From the NCBI GenBank assembly GCA_005776585.1, contig SXOX01000205.1, positions 1 through 39,292 on the forward strand: a stretch of DNA of 39,292 nucleotides. The letters run 5' to 3'. This document shows positions 8,901 to 16,654 of the stretch, piece by piece. The notes beneath the pieces are model-generated. The model saw only the letters and a list, made by a program, of their open reading frames with translations, did no database searches and was not told where the DNA came from. Numbering within the stretch: position 1 is the first letter of the stretch; the number at the start of each line of letters is the position of its first letter. The position numbers and the translations under genes are program-made. This DNA comes from Pseudomonadota bacterium (GTDB lineage Bacteria; Myxococcota_A; UBA9042; GCA-2863065).

Positions 8901-11116
8901 ATGACGGCGAGTGCCTCCACCCGCCTATCGAGGGCGCGTGCGACGACGACATTGCCTGCACCGACGACGCGTGCACCTCCGAAGGCTGCACCCACACGGC
9001 GAACTCGGACCTGTGCTTCGACGACGTCGGCTGTACGACCGACAGCTGTGACGCGACCAAGGGCTGCGTCTACACGCCGGAGAACTCCCAGTGCGACGAC
9101 GAGATCGGCTGCACGATCGATGTGTGCGACGCAACGCAAGACTGCGTGCATACGCCGGACAACGCCAAGTGCGACGACGAGATCGTCTGCACGGTCGACA
9201 CGTGCGGTGAGTTCGACTGCGAGCATGAGGCCAAAGATTCGCTCTGCACCGACGGGCACGAGTGCACCGACGACTGGTGCGACCTCAACCAAGAGAGCAA
9301 CGACAAGTGCCGCCACATGCCCGACAACTCGCTGTGCGACGACGGCTTCGAGTGCACCTTCAACGACTGCAGCCCGGACCTCGGGTGCAACTACGAGCCC
9401 AATGACAGCGACTGCGACGACGATCACAGCTGCTCGACGGAGGTCTGCGACCTGACCAAGGGCTGTGTCTACACGCTCGACCACGACCAGTGCGCCGATG
9501 ACATCACGTGCTCCATCGACGCCTGCACGGTCGCGGACGGGTGCACGAACACGCCCGATAGCACGCTCTGCGAGGACAACAAGCCGTGCACGGAAGACAT
9601 CTGCTACATCGGCGAGGTCAACGGCTGCTCGAACGGCGTAAACTGTCAGGACGGAATATTGTGCACACTGGACTCTTGCGATCCGGTCACCTTCGAGTGC
9701 AAGCACGTCCTCTCGGACGCGCAGTGCGCCGACGGCACGACCTGCACCGTCGAGACCTGCCACGTCACGCTTGGCTGTATCAAGGGCAAGGCCAGCTCGC
9801 TCGGCGCCACGGTCGACGGCGTCATCGGCGCCGACTGGCAGTCGCCCGTCGAGGCGACCAACGCGCTCCTGACCGACTGGGGCGTCGGAAAGAACGAGCT
9901 CTCCGAGCTGCACGTGTCCTACGACGCGACCAACCTCTATGTCGGCATCAAGGGCCGCGCCGAAGCGCAGAACAGCATCGTCGCGTACGTTGACACGGAC
10001 TTTGGAAAGACCACGGGCATCAAGCAGCCGACCGAGCTTTCGGACAACACGGGCATCCTCGACGATCAGCTCTCCGGCACGGCCGTCGTCAATATCCCAG
10101 GCTTTGGCGCGGAGTTCGCGTTCGGCAGCGTCGGTATGGCCTCCAACCCCAGTTCGTTCTCGGAGTCCGCAGGGTGGCGCTCGTTGACCAATCCCGCGGA
10201 TCTCGCGTGGCTCGAGGCCCCGCTCGTCGCCGACGCCGTGGCGGGCTCCCTCGAGACGTCGATCCCGTTGGCCACGCTCTTCCCGAACGGCGTGCCGGCG
10301 CAGGGACTCATCGGCATCATCGTGGCGATGACCGCCGCGGGTGGAACGGTGTACTCAAATCAGTTTCTCCCGATGCCTCCGAACGGCGAGCTGCGGGCAT
10401 TCCCGTTCGCCGTCTCAGGCGTCACCTGCGGCAAGTGTGTCAATGGGACCATCTGCGGAGACGGCGTCTGCACTAACTCGACGGCAGCGCTGCCCAAAGA
10501 TGACAACGACCCATGCACGCTCGACCAGTGCGACTCGCTGACGGGTATCACTCACACGCCGATCGCCGGCTGCATCCCGCCTCCGAAGCTCGCCGGCGAG
10601 ATGGCGATTACCGAGATTCTTTACAACGCCGCGGGCTCGGCCAACGAAGGCGCAGCGATCGGCAACGCCGAGTGGATCGAGGTGCTCAATACGACCGGAG
10701 CGACCGTGGACCTCAAAGGTTGCACGATCGCCGATAACGCGACGTCGCATACGATCACGGCCTCGGTCCCAGTGGCCTCGGGCGCCTATGCCGTGTTGAC
10801 ATCACCGGGCAGCAAGCCGTTTACAGCGTCATACGTCTACTCAGGCTTTTTCCTGACCAACAGCGGCGACACCGCGAAGTTGACCTGCTTCGGCACGGTG
10901 ATCGATCAGGTCGTCTACCTCGCGGGCGGGACCACCGGCTGGCCCACGAGCACCGACGGCCGCTCGATTCAACTCAAGGCGTCGACTGCGGCGCCGTTGG
11001 CGACGAACAACGACAACAAGGCCAACTGGTTCCTCTCGGGATGCGCGTTCGACGGGAGCACCACGTTCGGCACGCCGCTGAAGTCCAACGCCGAGGACGG
11101 GCTCTGCGGCCTGTAG
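5969..11116 (+). CDS. Giant Cys-rich surface lipoprotein with duplicated CBM9/DOMON-like domains and lamin-tail domain
   Basis: 1715 residues from ATG 5969, which has a GGAGG site and begins a lipoprotein signal with lipobox AVAAC. After the lipidated Cys comes an Asp/Pro/Thr linker with four 9-residue repeats (75-110, core DVPDV). Then: Cys-rich repeats (about 123-438), a beta domain A (445-635), a longer Cys-rich block (642-1275, over twenty units of the type C-x-D-D-x-x-C-T-x-D-x-C-D-x-x-x-G-C), domain B (1278-1478), a short Cys block (1486-1536) and a lamin-tail domain (1544-1681, starts MAITEILYNAAG). The repeats resemble the Dictyostelium CTDC repeat. Domains A and B are paralogous: both have an EAQN-IVAY strand, a following D-x-D-[YF]-G and a GWRSL motif. 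Domain B opens with VDGVIGADW as in CBM9/DOMON folds. A cell-surface adhesin or matrix role is inferred. Confidence 0.85.
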   Translation: MNVKWLVGLGCLAAVAACSGDVLDGAGVGAGTDTPGTTDTVTDGAGGKTEIASSETVVGPGADILAKEDGLLPTDVPDVTPPPDVPDVAPPVDVPDVTPPPDVPDVPVEPDAQDAGPPPDGGCAVHQQCDDGNPCTTDACGQDGQCTTAPVVCTEDGNPCTDEVCDGGCKSVPNTASCSDGNPCTDGDTCKDTKCEGGSSSCQCATTSDCAAFDDKDACNGTLVCTTAQDGKKSCTVDPATIVTCTPPDAACKKVTCVPATGQCEPGSLENGSPCDDNDVCTKDDACTDGTCGGAKACQCDTEADCDALEDGDLCNGTLECKTGADGKRSCEVLAATIVTCEAPSSVCKVMVCAPKTGECSEKDAGATTQCNDGNECTKDDLCTAGQCGGTTLSCDDSDDCTTDDCDTESGCVNEPITCSTDGDCILVADCAKKGGCVFAGLAHPEPLLSASGVEALPSATDTNTSPSDWGTANQVTSLWLGGDAEKVVLVIQGTVEAQNAIVAYLDLDYGAHTGVTDPKTLTDGAGGLDNAVSSGIDFGDAGFGADAAAGTVGMATGKGMIDGAGWRSLSNTADLPWLDGAVAPLPGGGLLFQIPTSTLLNGPLTGSRTIAVHVAIVTKDGSAWTQQRLVGRLGLVPNPECGEVTACDKPWCVNGACTNFETVCDDGVACTKDSCSPGIGCVYSPDDDQCTDGVDCTADTCDAKNGCQFAPVNTSCADDHACTADTCDAKEGCQHAPDDKLCVDQNACSVDTCSVEEGCKNELTDALCDDGIDCSTDTCTETGCKNTADHTACADSHECTTDACVLPLTSEGPQPAAAAQEVGCIHTPVHADCADESKCTADVCDVTDGCKNTPTDALCDDQVACTVDKCDGEGSCSNTPDNAKCDDTYACTEDTCDLLDGCQYAPDDEKCLDAFNCTSETCSTAKGCVVTTDAEACIDGIDCTIDDCSITEGCTNVATNSLCEDGVSCNTDVCSVDDGECLHPPIEGACDDDIACTDDACTSEGCTHTANSDLCFDDVGCTTDSCDATKGCVYTPENSQCDDEIGCTIDVCDATQDCVHTPDNAKCDDEIVCTVDTCGEFDCEHEAKDSLCTDGHECTDDWCDLNQESNDKCRHMPDNSLCDDGFECTFNDCSPDLGCNYEPNDSDCDDDHSCSTEVCDLTKGCVYTLDHDQCADDITCSIDACTVADGCTNTPDSTLCEDNKPCTEDICYIGEVNGCSNGVNCQDGILCTLDSCDPVTFECKHVLSDAQCADGTTCTVETCHVTLGCIKGKASSLGATVDGVIGADWQSPVEATNALLTDWGVGKNELSELHVSYDATNLYVGIKGRAEAQNSIVAYVDTDFGKTTGIKQPTELSDNTGILDDQLSGTAVVNIPGFGAEFAFGSVGMASNPSSFSESAGWRSLTNPADLAWLEAPLVADAVAGSLETSIPLATLFPNGVPAQGLIGIIVAMTAAGGTVYSNQFLPMPPNGELRAFPFAVSGVTCGKCVNGTICGDGVCTNSTAALPKDDNDPCTLDQCDSLTGITHTPIAGCIPPPKLAGEMAITEILYNAAGSANEGAAIGNAEWIEVLNTTGATVDLKGCTIADNATSHTITASVPVASGAYAVLTSPGSKPFTASYVYSGFFLTNSGDTAKLTCFGTVIDQVVYLAGGTTGWPTSTDGRSIQLKASTAAPLATNNDNKANWFLSGCAFDGSTTFGTPLKSNAEDGLCGL
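6191..6298 (+). repeat. Four 27-bp tandem repeats coding a DVPDV linker
   Basis: Units at 6191-6217, 6218-6244, 6245-6271 and 6272-6298 each encode nine residues around DVPDV followed by T/A/P, Pro, Pro. They lie inside the linker that follows the lipidated Cys of the giant lipoprotein. Codons differ between units, so the repeat is conserved at protein level. Confidence 0.75.
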
Positions 11117-11139
11117 TCGGCAACCGCGTTCGACGCGCG

Positions 11140-12018
11140 CTACGGTGTCACAATCCCGAAGTGCTCGAAAGGGCGGTCGAAGTGGGCCTTGATGACGCGG
11201 CTCATGACCGCGGCGTGCGCCCCGTCCATGATGCGGTGATCGAACGTCGCAAAGGCCCGCAACATCTTACCGGGCACGACGTGGCCGTTCTCAATGACCG
11301 GCTCGTCGGTAACGGCACCCAAGGCGACCAGCAGCGGACAGCGCGAGTAGGGGACGAGCGGCACGTACGCGCTCTCGAGGCCCAGTGCGCCGATGTTGGT
11401 GACCATGGCCGACCCGAAGGGGTCCTTCGGGAGCCCTGCCCAGCGGAGGTCGAGATTGAGCGTGTAGCTCAAGAAGCTCACGACGTTCAGGATGCGATGG
11501 ATGAGGATCTGCGGGAGCCACTTGAAGGTGCCCCGGGTACGCTCCAGCTCCTTATTCTCACGGCGCCGCGCGCGATCGACCTCGCGCTGCATCTCCTCGG
11601 CGAGGTCGCGCAGGTCACGCCCAGCGACGTTTCGCAACACGACGGCCGAGAGGTCGAACTTGCGCTTCTTGCCGCTGGGCTCGGCCGAGCTCGGGGGATC
11701 CGCCTCGTCGTCATCGGTGAGCATGACTTGGAAGCAGATGTCGACGGACTCGCGCAGCCAGAGCTTGCCCCAGCGCTGGATGGCGTTGGCCTCGGGCACC
11801 TCGACGAGCGCCGCCGCAAGCGCCTTAGCCATGAGCTGCGACAACGTGAGCCGCACCCCCGTGACCTCGCGAAACCGGCGGATGTACTCGAGCGCCGCGT
11901 CGGCGCGAAACGCGAGCGTGCCGTAGACCGAAGGGTCGTACTCCGTCCGCCAGGTCCCGAGCGCGATCTTCCGGAAGATGGTCATGCGGTCGTGCCGCCG
12001 AAGCGCGATGTTCCCCAT
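11140..12018 (-). CDS. Stand-alone 2-oxoacid dehydrogenase E2-type acyltransferase domain protein
   Basis: 292 residues from ATG 12018, supported by TACCAT exactly 6 nt upstream. The protein resembles the catalytic domain of dihydrolipoamide acyltransferases and chloramphenicol acetyltransferase. The C-terminal active-site signature is DHRIMDGAHAA (from residue 260), with the catalytic His at 261 and the H-x-x-x-D-G spacing of the family. GSAMVTNIGALGL matches the conserved internal strand. There is no lipoyl or E1/E3-binding domain, unlike true E2 subunits (about 400 residues or more), and no E1/E3 genes are nearby. The acyl acceptor is unknown. A charged insert (about 100-145) separates the core strands. 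It is convergent with the giant lipoprotein gene and divergent from the phosphoesterase gene. Confidence 0.75.
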   Translation of the reverse strand: MGNIALRRHDRMTIFRKIALGTWRTEYDPSVYGTLAFRADAALEYIRRFREVTGVRLTLSQLMAKALAAALVEVPEANAIQRWGKLWLRESVDICFQVMLTDDDEADPPSSAEPSGKKRKFDLSAVVLRNVAGRDLRDLAEEMQREVDRARRRENKELERTRGTFKWLPQILIHRILNVVSFLSYTLNLDLRWAGLPKDPFGSAMVTNIGALGLESAYVPLVPYSRCPLLVALGAVTDEPVIENGHVVPGKMLRAFATFDHRIMDGAHAAVMSRVIKAHFDRPFEHFGIVTP

Positions 12019-12024
12019 GCGCCG

Positions 12025-12030
12025 ATGGTA
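12025..12030 (-). promoter_or_regulatory. Putative -10 for the acyltransferase gene
   Basis: On the minus strand TACCAT ends 6 nt before ATG 12018, giving a predicted start of transcription at the start codon. No TTG-type -35 was found at 16-18 nt. Confidence 0.35.
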
Positions 12031-12054
12031 GCCGGAGTCGTGGAGCCGCGCGAC

Positions 12055-12083
12055 TTGCCTCGGCCGCAACAGGCGCTTACCGT
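12055..12083 (+). promoter_or_regulatory. Putative leaderless promoter of the phosphoesterase gene
   Basis: TTGCCT (12055-12060), 17 nt, TACCGT (12078-12083), then 6 nt to ATG 12090. This is the clearest -35/-10/start arrangement of the leaderless type in the window, apart from the ones before the Uma2 and antitoxin genes. It lies within 25-60 bp of the divergent acyltransferase -10. Confidence 0.5.
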
Positions 12084-12089
12084 CTCCCC

Positions 12090-14423
12090 ATGCGTACTGA
12101 GATGCAGTCGGTGGCCATGGGCGCAAGCGCATGGCTTTCTTTGATGACACTCGCCAGTCTCCCATCGTGCACCGGCAAGGCCGACTCTCCAGCGACCGTC
12201 TTGGGCGAGAGCGACACGCCAGCGGTCGCGACCTCCGATGCGGCGACCGGCGGTACGGGCGCGCTCGATGCGGTCGCCACCTCGGACGTCCCAGCACGGA
12301 GCGGCTCGGACGCGGTCGCGACCGCGGACGCACCTGGGCCGACCGACGTCCCTTCGGGCGAGGACGCCTCAGGGCCGACGGACGTCTGGACGGATCCGGA
12401 GACGACGACGCCGCCGGACACGACGGAGCCGATCGACATGGGGCCTCCGCCGGATCTCGGGCCACCGCCGCTGCCCGCGAAGTATACGACCGAGGTGCCG
12501 GCCTATGACCAGCAGGTCGCCGACCGCGCCGCGTGCACCTACGGCAAGGGGGCCGTGACGACCACGACGGTCGGGCCCAACGTCCTCCACGGGGACGCCA
12601 TGCCCTTCAAGCACGTCGTGCTCTTGATGCTCGAGAACCGCAGCTTCGACCATTACTTCTCGAAGCTCGCCGATCCCAAGTACTACGGCCCCGGCAACGT
12701 GGACGTCGCCAACTGCGATCACGCGCGTGGGCACGAGATCGATGACTTCCACGACTGCACGGACCCTGAGACCGGCCAGCTCGACAACACGCCCGACCGC
12801 AACCCGGACAACTGGCTCTCGCCGCCAGCGCTCGTGCCCCGGTTTCACGAGAACCGCTACTGTACGGTCGACACGGCGCACGACTGGAACCACGTGCACC
12901 TTCAGTGGAACGAGGGCGCGATGGATGGCTTCGTCGCGACGAGCAACATCTACGGCGCAGGCGGCGGCGGTGCCCGCGCCATGGGCTACTACGACGACAC
13001 TGACATCCCGTTCTACTATTGGATGGCGAATACCTTCGCGACGAGCGACCGGCACTTCTGTTCGTTGCTCGGCCCGACGTGGCCCAACCGCTACTACTAC
13101 CTCTCCTCGACGTCCCACGGGCGCAGCAAGACCCCGGATACGCCGGTCGATGAGAACCTTCCGAACTTGATGAACCAGATGGACGCCGCCAAGCGCTCGT
13201 GGCGCATCTACCGTGCGGGCACGGTGTCGTTTGCGGCGGGCGCTTACGCGGCCATCGAGTACATCGGCGCGGACCTCTGGGACGAGGACAGCAGCCTCAT
13301 CGGCACGACCTTCGAGGCCGACGTGGCCAAGAACGCGCTGCCGGACCTGTCGATCGTCGACCCCAACTTCACGGGGTCCGGCCAGAACGACGAGCACCCG
13401 CCGTCCAACATCCAGAAGGGCCAGGCGCTCGTGGCCCGAGTCATCAAGACGCTGGCGAGCAACATCGACGTCTGGCGCAATACCGTCCTCATCGTCACCT
13501 ACGACGAGCATGGCGGCTACTATGACCACGTCTCGCCACCGGCCGCGTGTCCACCCGACGACAAGAAGCCGCCCACCGGGGCGTTCGATCGCCTGGGCAT
13601 CCGGATCCCGCTGCTCGTGGTCTCACCGTTCGCCAAGGCGCACTACATGAGCCACCTCGTGACCGACCTCACGAGCGTGACCCGGTTCGTGCAAAACCGC
13701 TTCGATTTGCCTGCGATGACGGCGCGTGACGCGAACGCCTGGCCGATGCTCGACCTCTTCGACTTCCAGAACCCGCCGTTCTGGGATCCGCCAACGATCC
13801 CGATGGACCTGGCGACCATCGGCCCCGACGGTATCGCCTGGTGCGCGTCGCATCCGCCGGGGACTGGCGCTCCCGTCGGCGTGGGCGGCAACCCGACGCC
13901 CATCCCGGTGCCGCTCGTCTGCGAGAGCATCGACGTCGAGCCCAACGACTCACGCGCGCTGGCGGTGAAGCTCAAGGATCTGAGCGACTGCGATCTCGGC
14001 ATCGACTCGAGCCTCGGCGGCGCGCTGGCGGGCGACGGTGACGTGGATTACTTCACGTTTCGCGGCATCGACAAGACGCTCTGCTACGCCGATCCGAAGG
14101 TGCAGCTGCTGAGCGACGACTTCGAGGCGTGCATCTTCGTTGCGTGCAGTCAGGGGACGACGGTGCTCTGGGACGAGGACGAGGATGGGGACACGTGCAA
14201 CGGCGGGACCGAGACCTGGATCGACAGCGGCACGACGAAGGGCTGCTGCGTTACCAAGAAGGGCGGCGAGGCGCGTGTGGAGTACAGCTGCACGAAGCTC
14301 GGCGGCCTGGACGACTCGGCGGACATCTACCTGCGGGTGCGCAGCCTCACGCCTCCGCAGAACGCCGAGGAGGCCGCGACCGCCGGCGAGTGTCGCGACT
14401 ACTACATCGAGTACAGGTTCTAA
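12090..14423 (+). CDS. Phospholipase C / acid-phosphatase-type phosphoesterase lipoprotein with PPC-like tail
   Basis: 777 residues. The N-terminal hydrophobic segment ends in LASLPSC (Cys27), a lipobox-like site, followed by an Asp/Thr/Pro/Ala linker (about 30-125). The catalytic domain belongs to the phosphoesterase family of the alkaline phosphatase superfamily, which includes phospholipase C and AcpA. It shows HVVLLMLENRSFDHYF (about 174-189) with the family's E-N-R-S-F-D-H motif, and TYDEHGGYYDHVSPP (about 470-484), a metal-binding motif. Around residues 612-640 the sequence changes to a C-terminal module, with VEPNDSRALA and GDGDVDYFTF as in bacterial pre-peptidase C-terminal domains, plus several cysteines. 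The product is probably surface-attached and hydrolyses phosphomonoesters or phospholipid head groups. It converges on the next gene with a 10-bp gap. Confidence 0.85.
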   Translation: MRTEMQSVAMGASAWLSLMTLASLPSCTGKADSPATVLGESDTPAVATSDAATGGTGALDAVATSDVPARSGSDAVATADAPGPTDVPSGEDASGPTDVWTDPETTTPPDTTEPIDMGPPPDLGPPPLPAKYTTEVPAYDQQVADRAACTYGKGAVTTTTVGPNVLHGDAMPFKHVVLLMLENRSFDHYFSKLADPKYYGPGNVDVANCDHARGHEIDDFHDCTDPETGQLDNTPDRNPDNWLSPPALVPRFHENRYCTVDTAHDWNHVHLQWNEGAMDGFVATSNIYGAGGGGARAMGYYDDTDIPFYYWMANTFATSDRHFCSLLGPTWPNRYYYLSSTSHGRSKTPDTPVDENLPNLMNQMDAAKRSWRIYRAGTVSFAAGAYAAIEYIGADLWDEDSSLIGTTFEADVAKNALPDLSIVDPNFTGSGQNDEHPPSNIQKGQALVARVIKTLASNIDVWRNTVLIVTYDEHGGYYDHVSPPAACPPDDKKPPTGAFDRLGIRIPLLVVSPFAKAHYMSHLVTDLTSVTRFVQNRFDLPAMTARDANAWPMLDLFDFQNPPFWDPPTIPMDLATIGPDGIAWCASHPPGTGAPVGVGGNPTPIPVPLVCESIDVEPNDSRALAVKLKDLSDCDLGIDSSLGGALAGDGDVDYFTFRGIDKTLCYADPKVQLLSDDFEACIFVACSQGTTVLWDEDEDGDTCNGGTETWIDSGTTKGCCVTKKGGEARVEYSCTKLGGLDDSADIYLRVRSLTPPQNAEEAATAGECRDYYIEYRF

Positions 14424-14433
14424 GCCTCGAAAA

Positions 14434-16443
14434 CTACATACAATTATTCTGGAAGCCACAGCCGCCGGCGAACTCGAGCGCGTTCTCGGTGCTGTTCGGC
14501 AGGTTGTCCGTACAGTTCTGTACGCAATCCCAATTCTTGCACTTGGCCACGCACGCAAGCCCCGTCTCGCACCCGGTAAGGTTGGCACAGTTCGGGATGG
14601 GGCACTTGTCCTTGATGCATGCGAGCGGGTCGGCCGCGCAGTCCTGCGGGCACGTCTGACCGTTCTCGTTCTGATTGCAGTTGCCGTTCCCGCAGCCGGT
14701 AGGCGGGGGCGCGGCCGGGAAGCACGCCTTCTCGACGCCGCACTGGCTGACCTCCTCGAGCAGGTTCTGCGATGCGTCCGGGCCGTCGTCGATGCAGTCC
14801 TCACGGCACTGGCCGGTCGTACAGGCCGCCAGGCACTCCAGCGCGCCGTTGCAGCCGGGGAACGTAGGACACAGGCCCACGGGGCACTTCTCCTTGAGGC
14901 ACGTCAGCACCGAGGTCGGCTCCTTGCAGTCCGCGGGACACGTCGCGGGGGTCTCACCTTCGCCGCAGTTGCCGTTGCCGCACCCCACGGGCGGCGGGCC
15001 GGCGGTGAAGCACTTGGCGTTGGCGCCACACGTGACGACGCCCTGGAGGAAGCCGCCCACCTGCGGCGGGACCTGGCCGATGCACGTCATCGCGCACGCA
15101 TCGGTCGTGCACTTGCCCATGCAGGTGATGACCGCGGCGCACGGTGCCACGCTCAGGCATTGGCCAATCTGGCAGTGGTCGGCGAGGCACTGGGCCGTCG
15201 CCGAGAGCGGACAGTCCTTGGGGCAGTTGCTGTAGCTCTCGCCCTCGTTGCACGTGCCGTTGCCGCACGACTCCGGCGGCTTGCAGTCTTGCGGGCAGCT
15301 CTGGACGGTCTCGCCCTGGTTGCACTGACCGTTGCCGCACTGGTTTGGCGGCTGGCAGTCTTGCGGGCAGTTGAACGGGTTCTCGCCTTGGTTGCACTGA
15401 CCGTTGCCGCACTGGTTCTGACCGGAGCACAGCGTCGCGTAGTCACCGCAGCAATCGCCGAACTGGGTGCACTCCTGGTCGCACTGACAGCTCGCACCTT
15501 CCTGATACTGGCCGCACTTGCCGGCACAAGAGCCTGGAGGCGCTGGCGGGCAGTCCTTGGGGCAGCTCGCGTTGGTCTCTCCGGGGTCGCACGCGCCATT
15601 CCCGCAGGTCTCGGGCGGAGGATCGATCTTGAAGCAGCCCGCCTGATTCGCACAGCTCGCAATGCCCGAGAGCAGGATGTGCACCTGCTGCGGGGTGGCC
15701 GCGATGCACTTGTCGACGCACGCCGCGTCCTTGCAGCTCGCGAGGCAGTCGATACCGCCCTGGCATGCCGCGTTGGCCGCGCAGACGTCGGTCTTGCAGT
15801 GGTCGGTGATGCACGTCGCCGGTGTGGGCGGCTTACAGTCCGAGGGGCAGCTCATGGGCGTCTCGCCCAGGTCACACTTCTGATTGCCGCACGCGTTGGG
15901 CCCGTCCTTGCAGTCGGTCGGGCAGCTCGCCGGCGTCTCGCCGACGTCACACGTGCCGTTCCCGCATGGCTCCGGCTTCGTGGCGCAGTCCGCAGGACAG
16001 CTCGTGGGCGTCTCGCCGGGGTCGCACTTCTGGTTGCCGCACGCGTCGGGCGTGTCCTCGGGGATGCACGCGAAGATGGAGTCCGCCCCGCCACCATTGG
16101 CGATGACGCGGCAGTACCAGCCCGCCGGGCACGCGGTAGAGCAGCCCTGGGAGCAGACCGACTTCGAGGCGAGCTGAATGCACAGCTCCGCAGAGCAGTC
16201 CGTGTTCTGCTTGCACGGCTTACCGAGGTCGGGTGCCGCGACCGGTGCGCTGGTCTCGCCGCTCGGCTTGGCGTCAGCGCGCGTGTCTGAGCGCGCATCG
16301 GTGGTCACGTCCGCCGTCGAGCCCGTCGCATCGCCGAGCAACACCTGCACCCCCTCCTCCTCGGTCGAGGCGCACGCCAGTCCCAGCGCGCCGAAGAACA
16401 ACGCCACGGAGGCGCTACCAGCTCGAATCGTCAACCACCGCAT
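14434..16443 (-). CDS. Cys-rich repeat lipoprotein with a somatomedin-B-like module
   Basis: 669 residues from ATG 16443, with TGGAGG 5-6 nt upstream. The signal peptide ends in a lipobox (GALGLAC), followed by an Asp/Thr/Ala linker. Most of the protein consists of units C-G-N-x-x-C-x-x-G-E-T/N...C-P-x-D-C, plus longer Cys-rich stretches with paired CxxxC-like spacings. At about 304-340 the cysteines are spaced CX3C-X8-CXC-X3-C-X5-CC-X6-C, which matches the somatomedin-B fold; the local sequence includes CQCDQECTQFGDCC. These are disulfide-dependent extracellular modules, so the protein is expected on the outer surface. No catalytic domain was recognised. The final residues before the stop are unremarkable. 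Confidence 0.8.
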   Translation of the reverse strand: MRWLTIRAGSASVALFFGALGLACASTEEEGVQVLLGDATGSTADVTTDARSDTRADAKPSGETSAPVAAPDLGKPCKQNTDCSAELCIQLASKSVCSQGCSTACPAGWYCRVIANGGGADSIFACIPEDTPDACGNQKCDPGETPTSCPADCATKPEPCGNGTCDVGETPASCPTDCKDGPNACGNQKCDLGETPMSCPSDCKPPTPATCITDHCKTDVCAANAACQGGIDCLASCKDAACVDKCIAATPQQVHILLSGIASCANQAGCFKIDPPPETCGNGACDPGETNASCPKDCPPAPPGSCAGKCGQYQEGASCQCDQECTQFGDCCGDYATLCSGQNQCGNGQCNQGENPFNCPQDCQPPNQCGNGQCNQGETVQSCPQDCKPPESCGNGTCNEGESYSNCPKDCPLSATAQCLADHCQIGQCLSVAPCAAVITCMGKCTTDACAMTCIGQVPPQVGGFLQGVVTCGANAKCFTAGPPPVGCGNGNCGEGETPATCPADCKEPTSVLTCLKEKCPVGLCPTFPGCNGALECLAACTTGQCREDCIDDGPDASQNLLEEVSQCGVEKACFPAAPPPTGCGNGNCNQNENGQTCPQDCAADPLACIKDKCPIPNCANLTGCETGLACVAKCKNWDCVQNCTDNLPNSTENALEFAGGCGFQNNCM

Positions 16444-16534
16444 CGAAGCCTCCACACTGCGCTTTCGCCGGGACCCACGCGTCCCGCCAGTGGCGAGCAT
16501 CATGGCGAAGTCGACGCCTGATGTCGTGTCGAAA

Positions 16535-16562
16535 ATTCTAGAGGTCTCATGCGTCGCGCCAA
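16535..16562 (-). promoter_or_regulatory. Putative sigma70-type promoter of the Cys-rich lipoprotein gene
   Basis: On the minus strand TTGGCG (16557-16562), 16 nt, TAGAAT (16535-16540). This predicts a leader of roughly 85 nt, consistent with the Shine-Dalgarno site before ATG 16443. It is back to back with the hslV promoter, with the two -35 boxes about 20 bp apart. Confidence 0.5.
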
Positions 16563-16581
16563 GTCCTCTCCTCCGGAGGCG

Positions 16582-16610
16582 TTGACGACCCCGGCACCCG
16601 CTCCTATCTT
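16582..16610 (+). promoter_or_regulatory. Putative sigma70-type promoter of the hslVU-argD operon
   Basis: TTGACG (16582-16587), 17 nt, TATCTT (16605-16610). The start of transcription would be near 16617, giving a leader of nearly 40 nt with GGGAG before ATG 16655. The -10 context CTCCTATCTT is also compatible with a heat-shock sigma factor. That would suit hslVU but cannot be decided by eye. Confidence 0.55.
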
Positions 16611-16654
16611 CGCCGCGCGCCCACGCATTGGATGAGCTCGGCGCGGGAGACGCC

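Noticed and set aside
8021..9913. Long minus-strand open frame opposite the giant lipoprotein
   Set aside because: Antisense of regular Cys/Asp codon repeats, giving a Val/Ala/Arg-rich product; no ribosome site, promoter or known domain.
11117..11139. Short hairpin between the convergent lipoprotein and acyltransferase genes
   Set aside because: Only a 3-bp stem (GCG/CGC) can be drawn in 23 bp, too weak to call a terminator.
14140..16290. Long plus-strand open frame (716 codons) opposite the Cys-rich lipoprotein
   Set aside because: It is a GC-driven shadow: the minus-strand gene has a signal peptide, lipobox, Shine-Dalgarno site and clear repeats, while the plus-strand translation is Arg/Ala/Leu-rich and has no domain.
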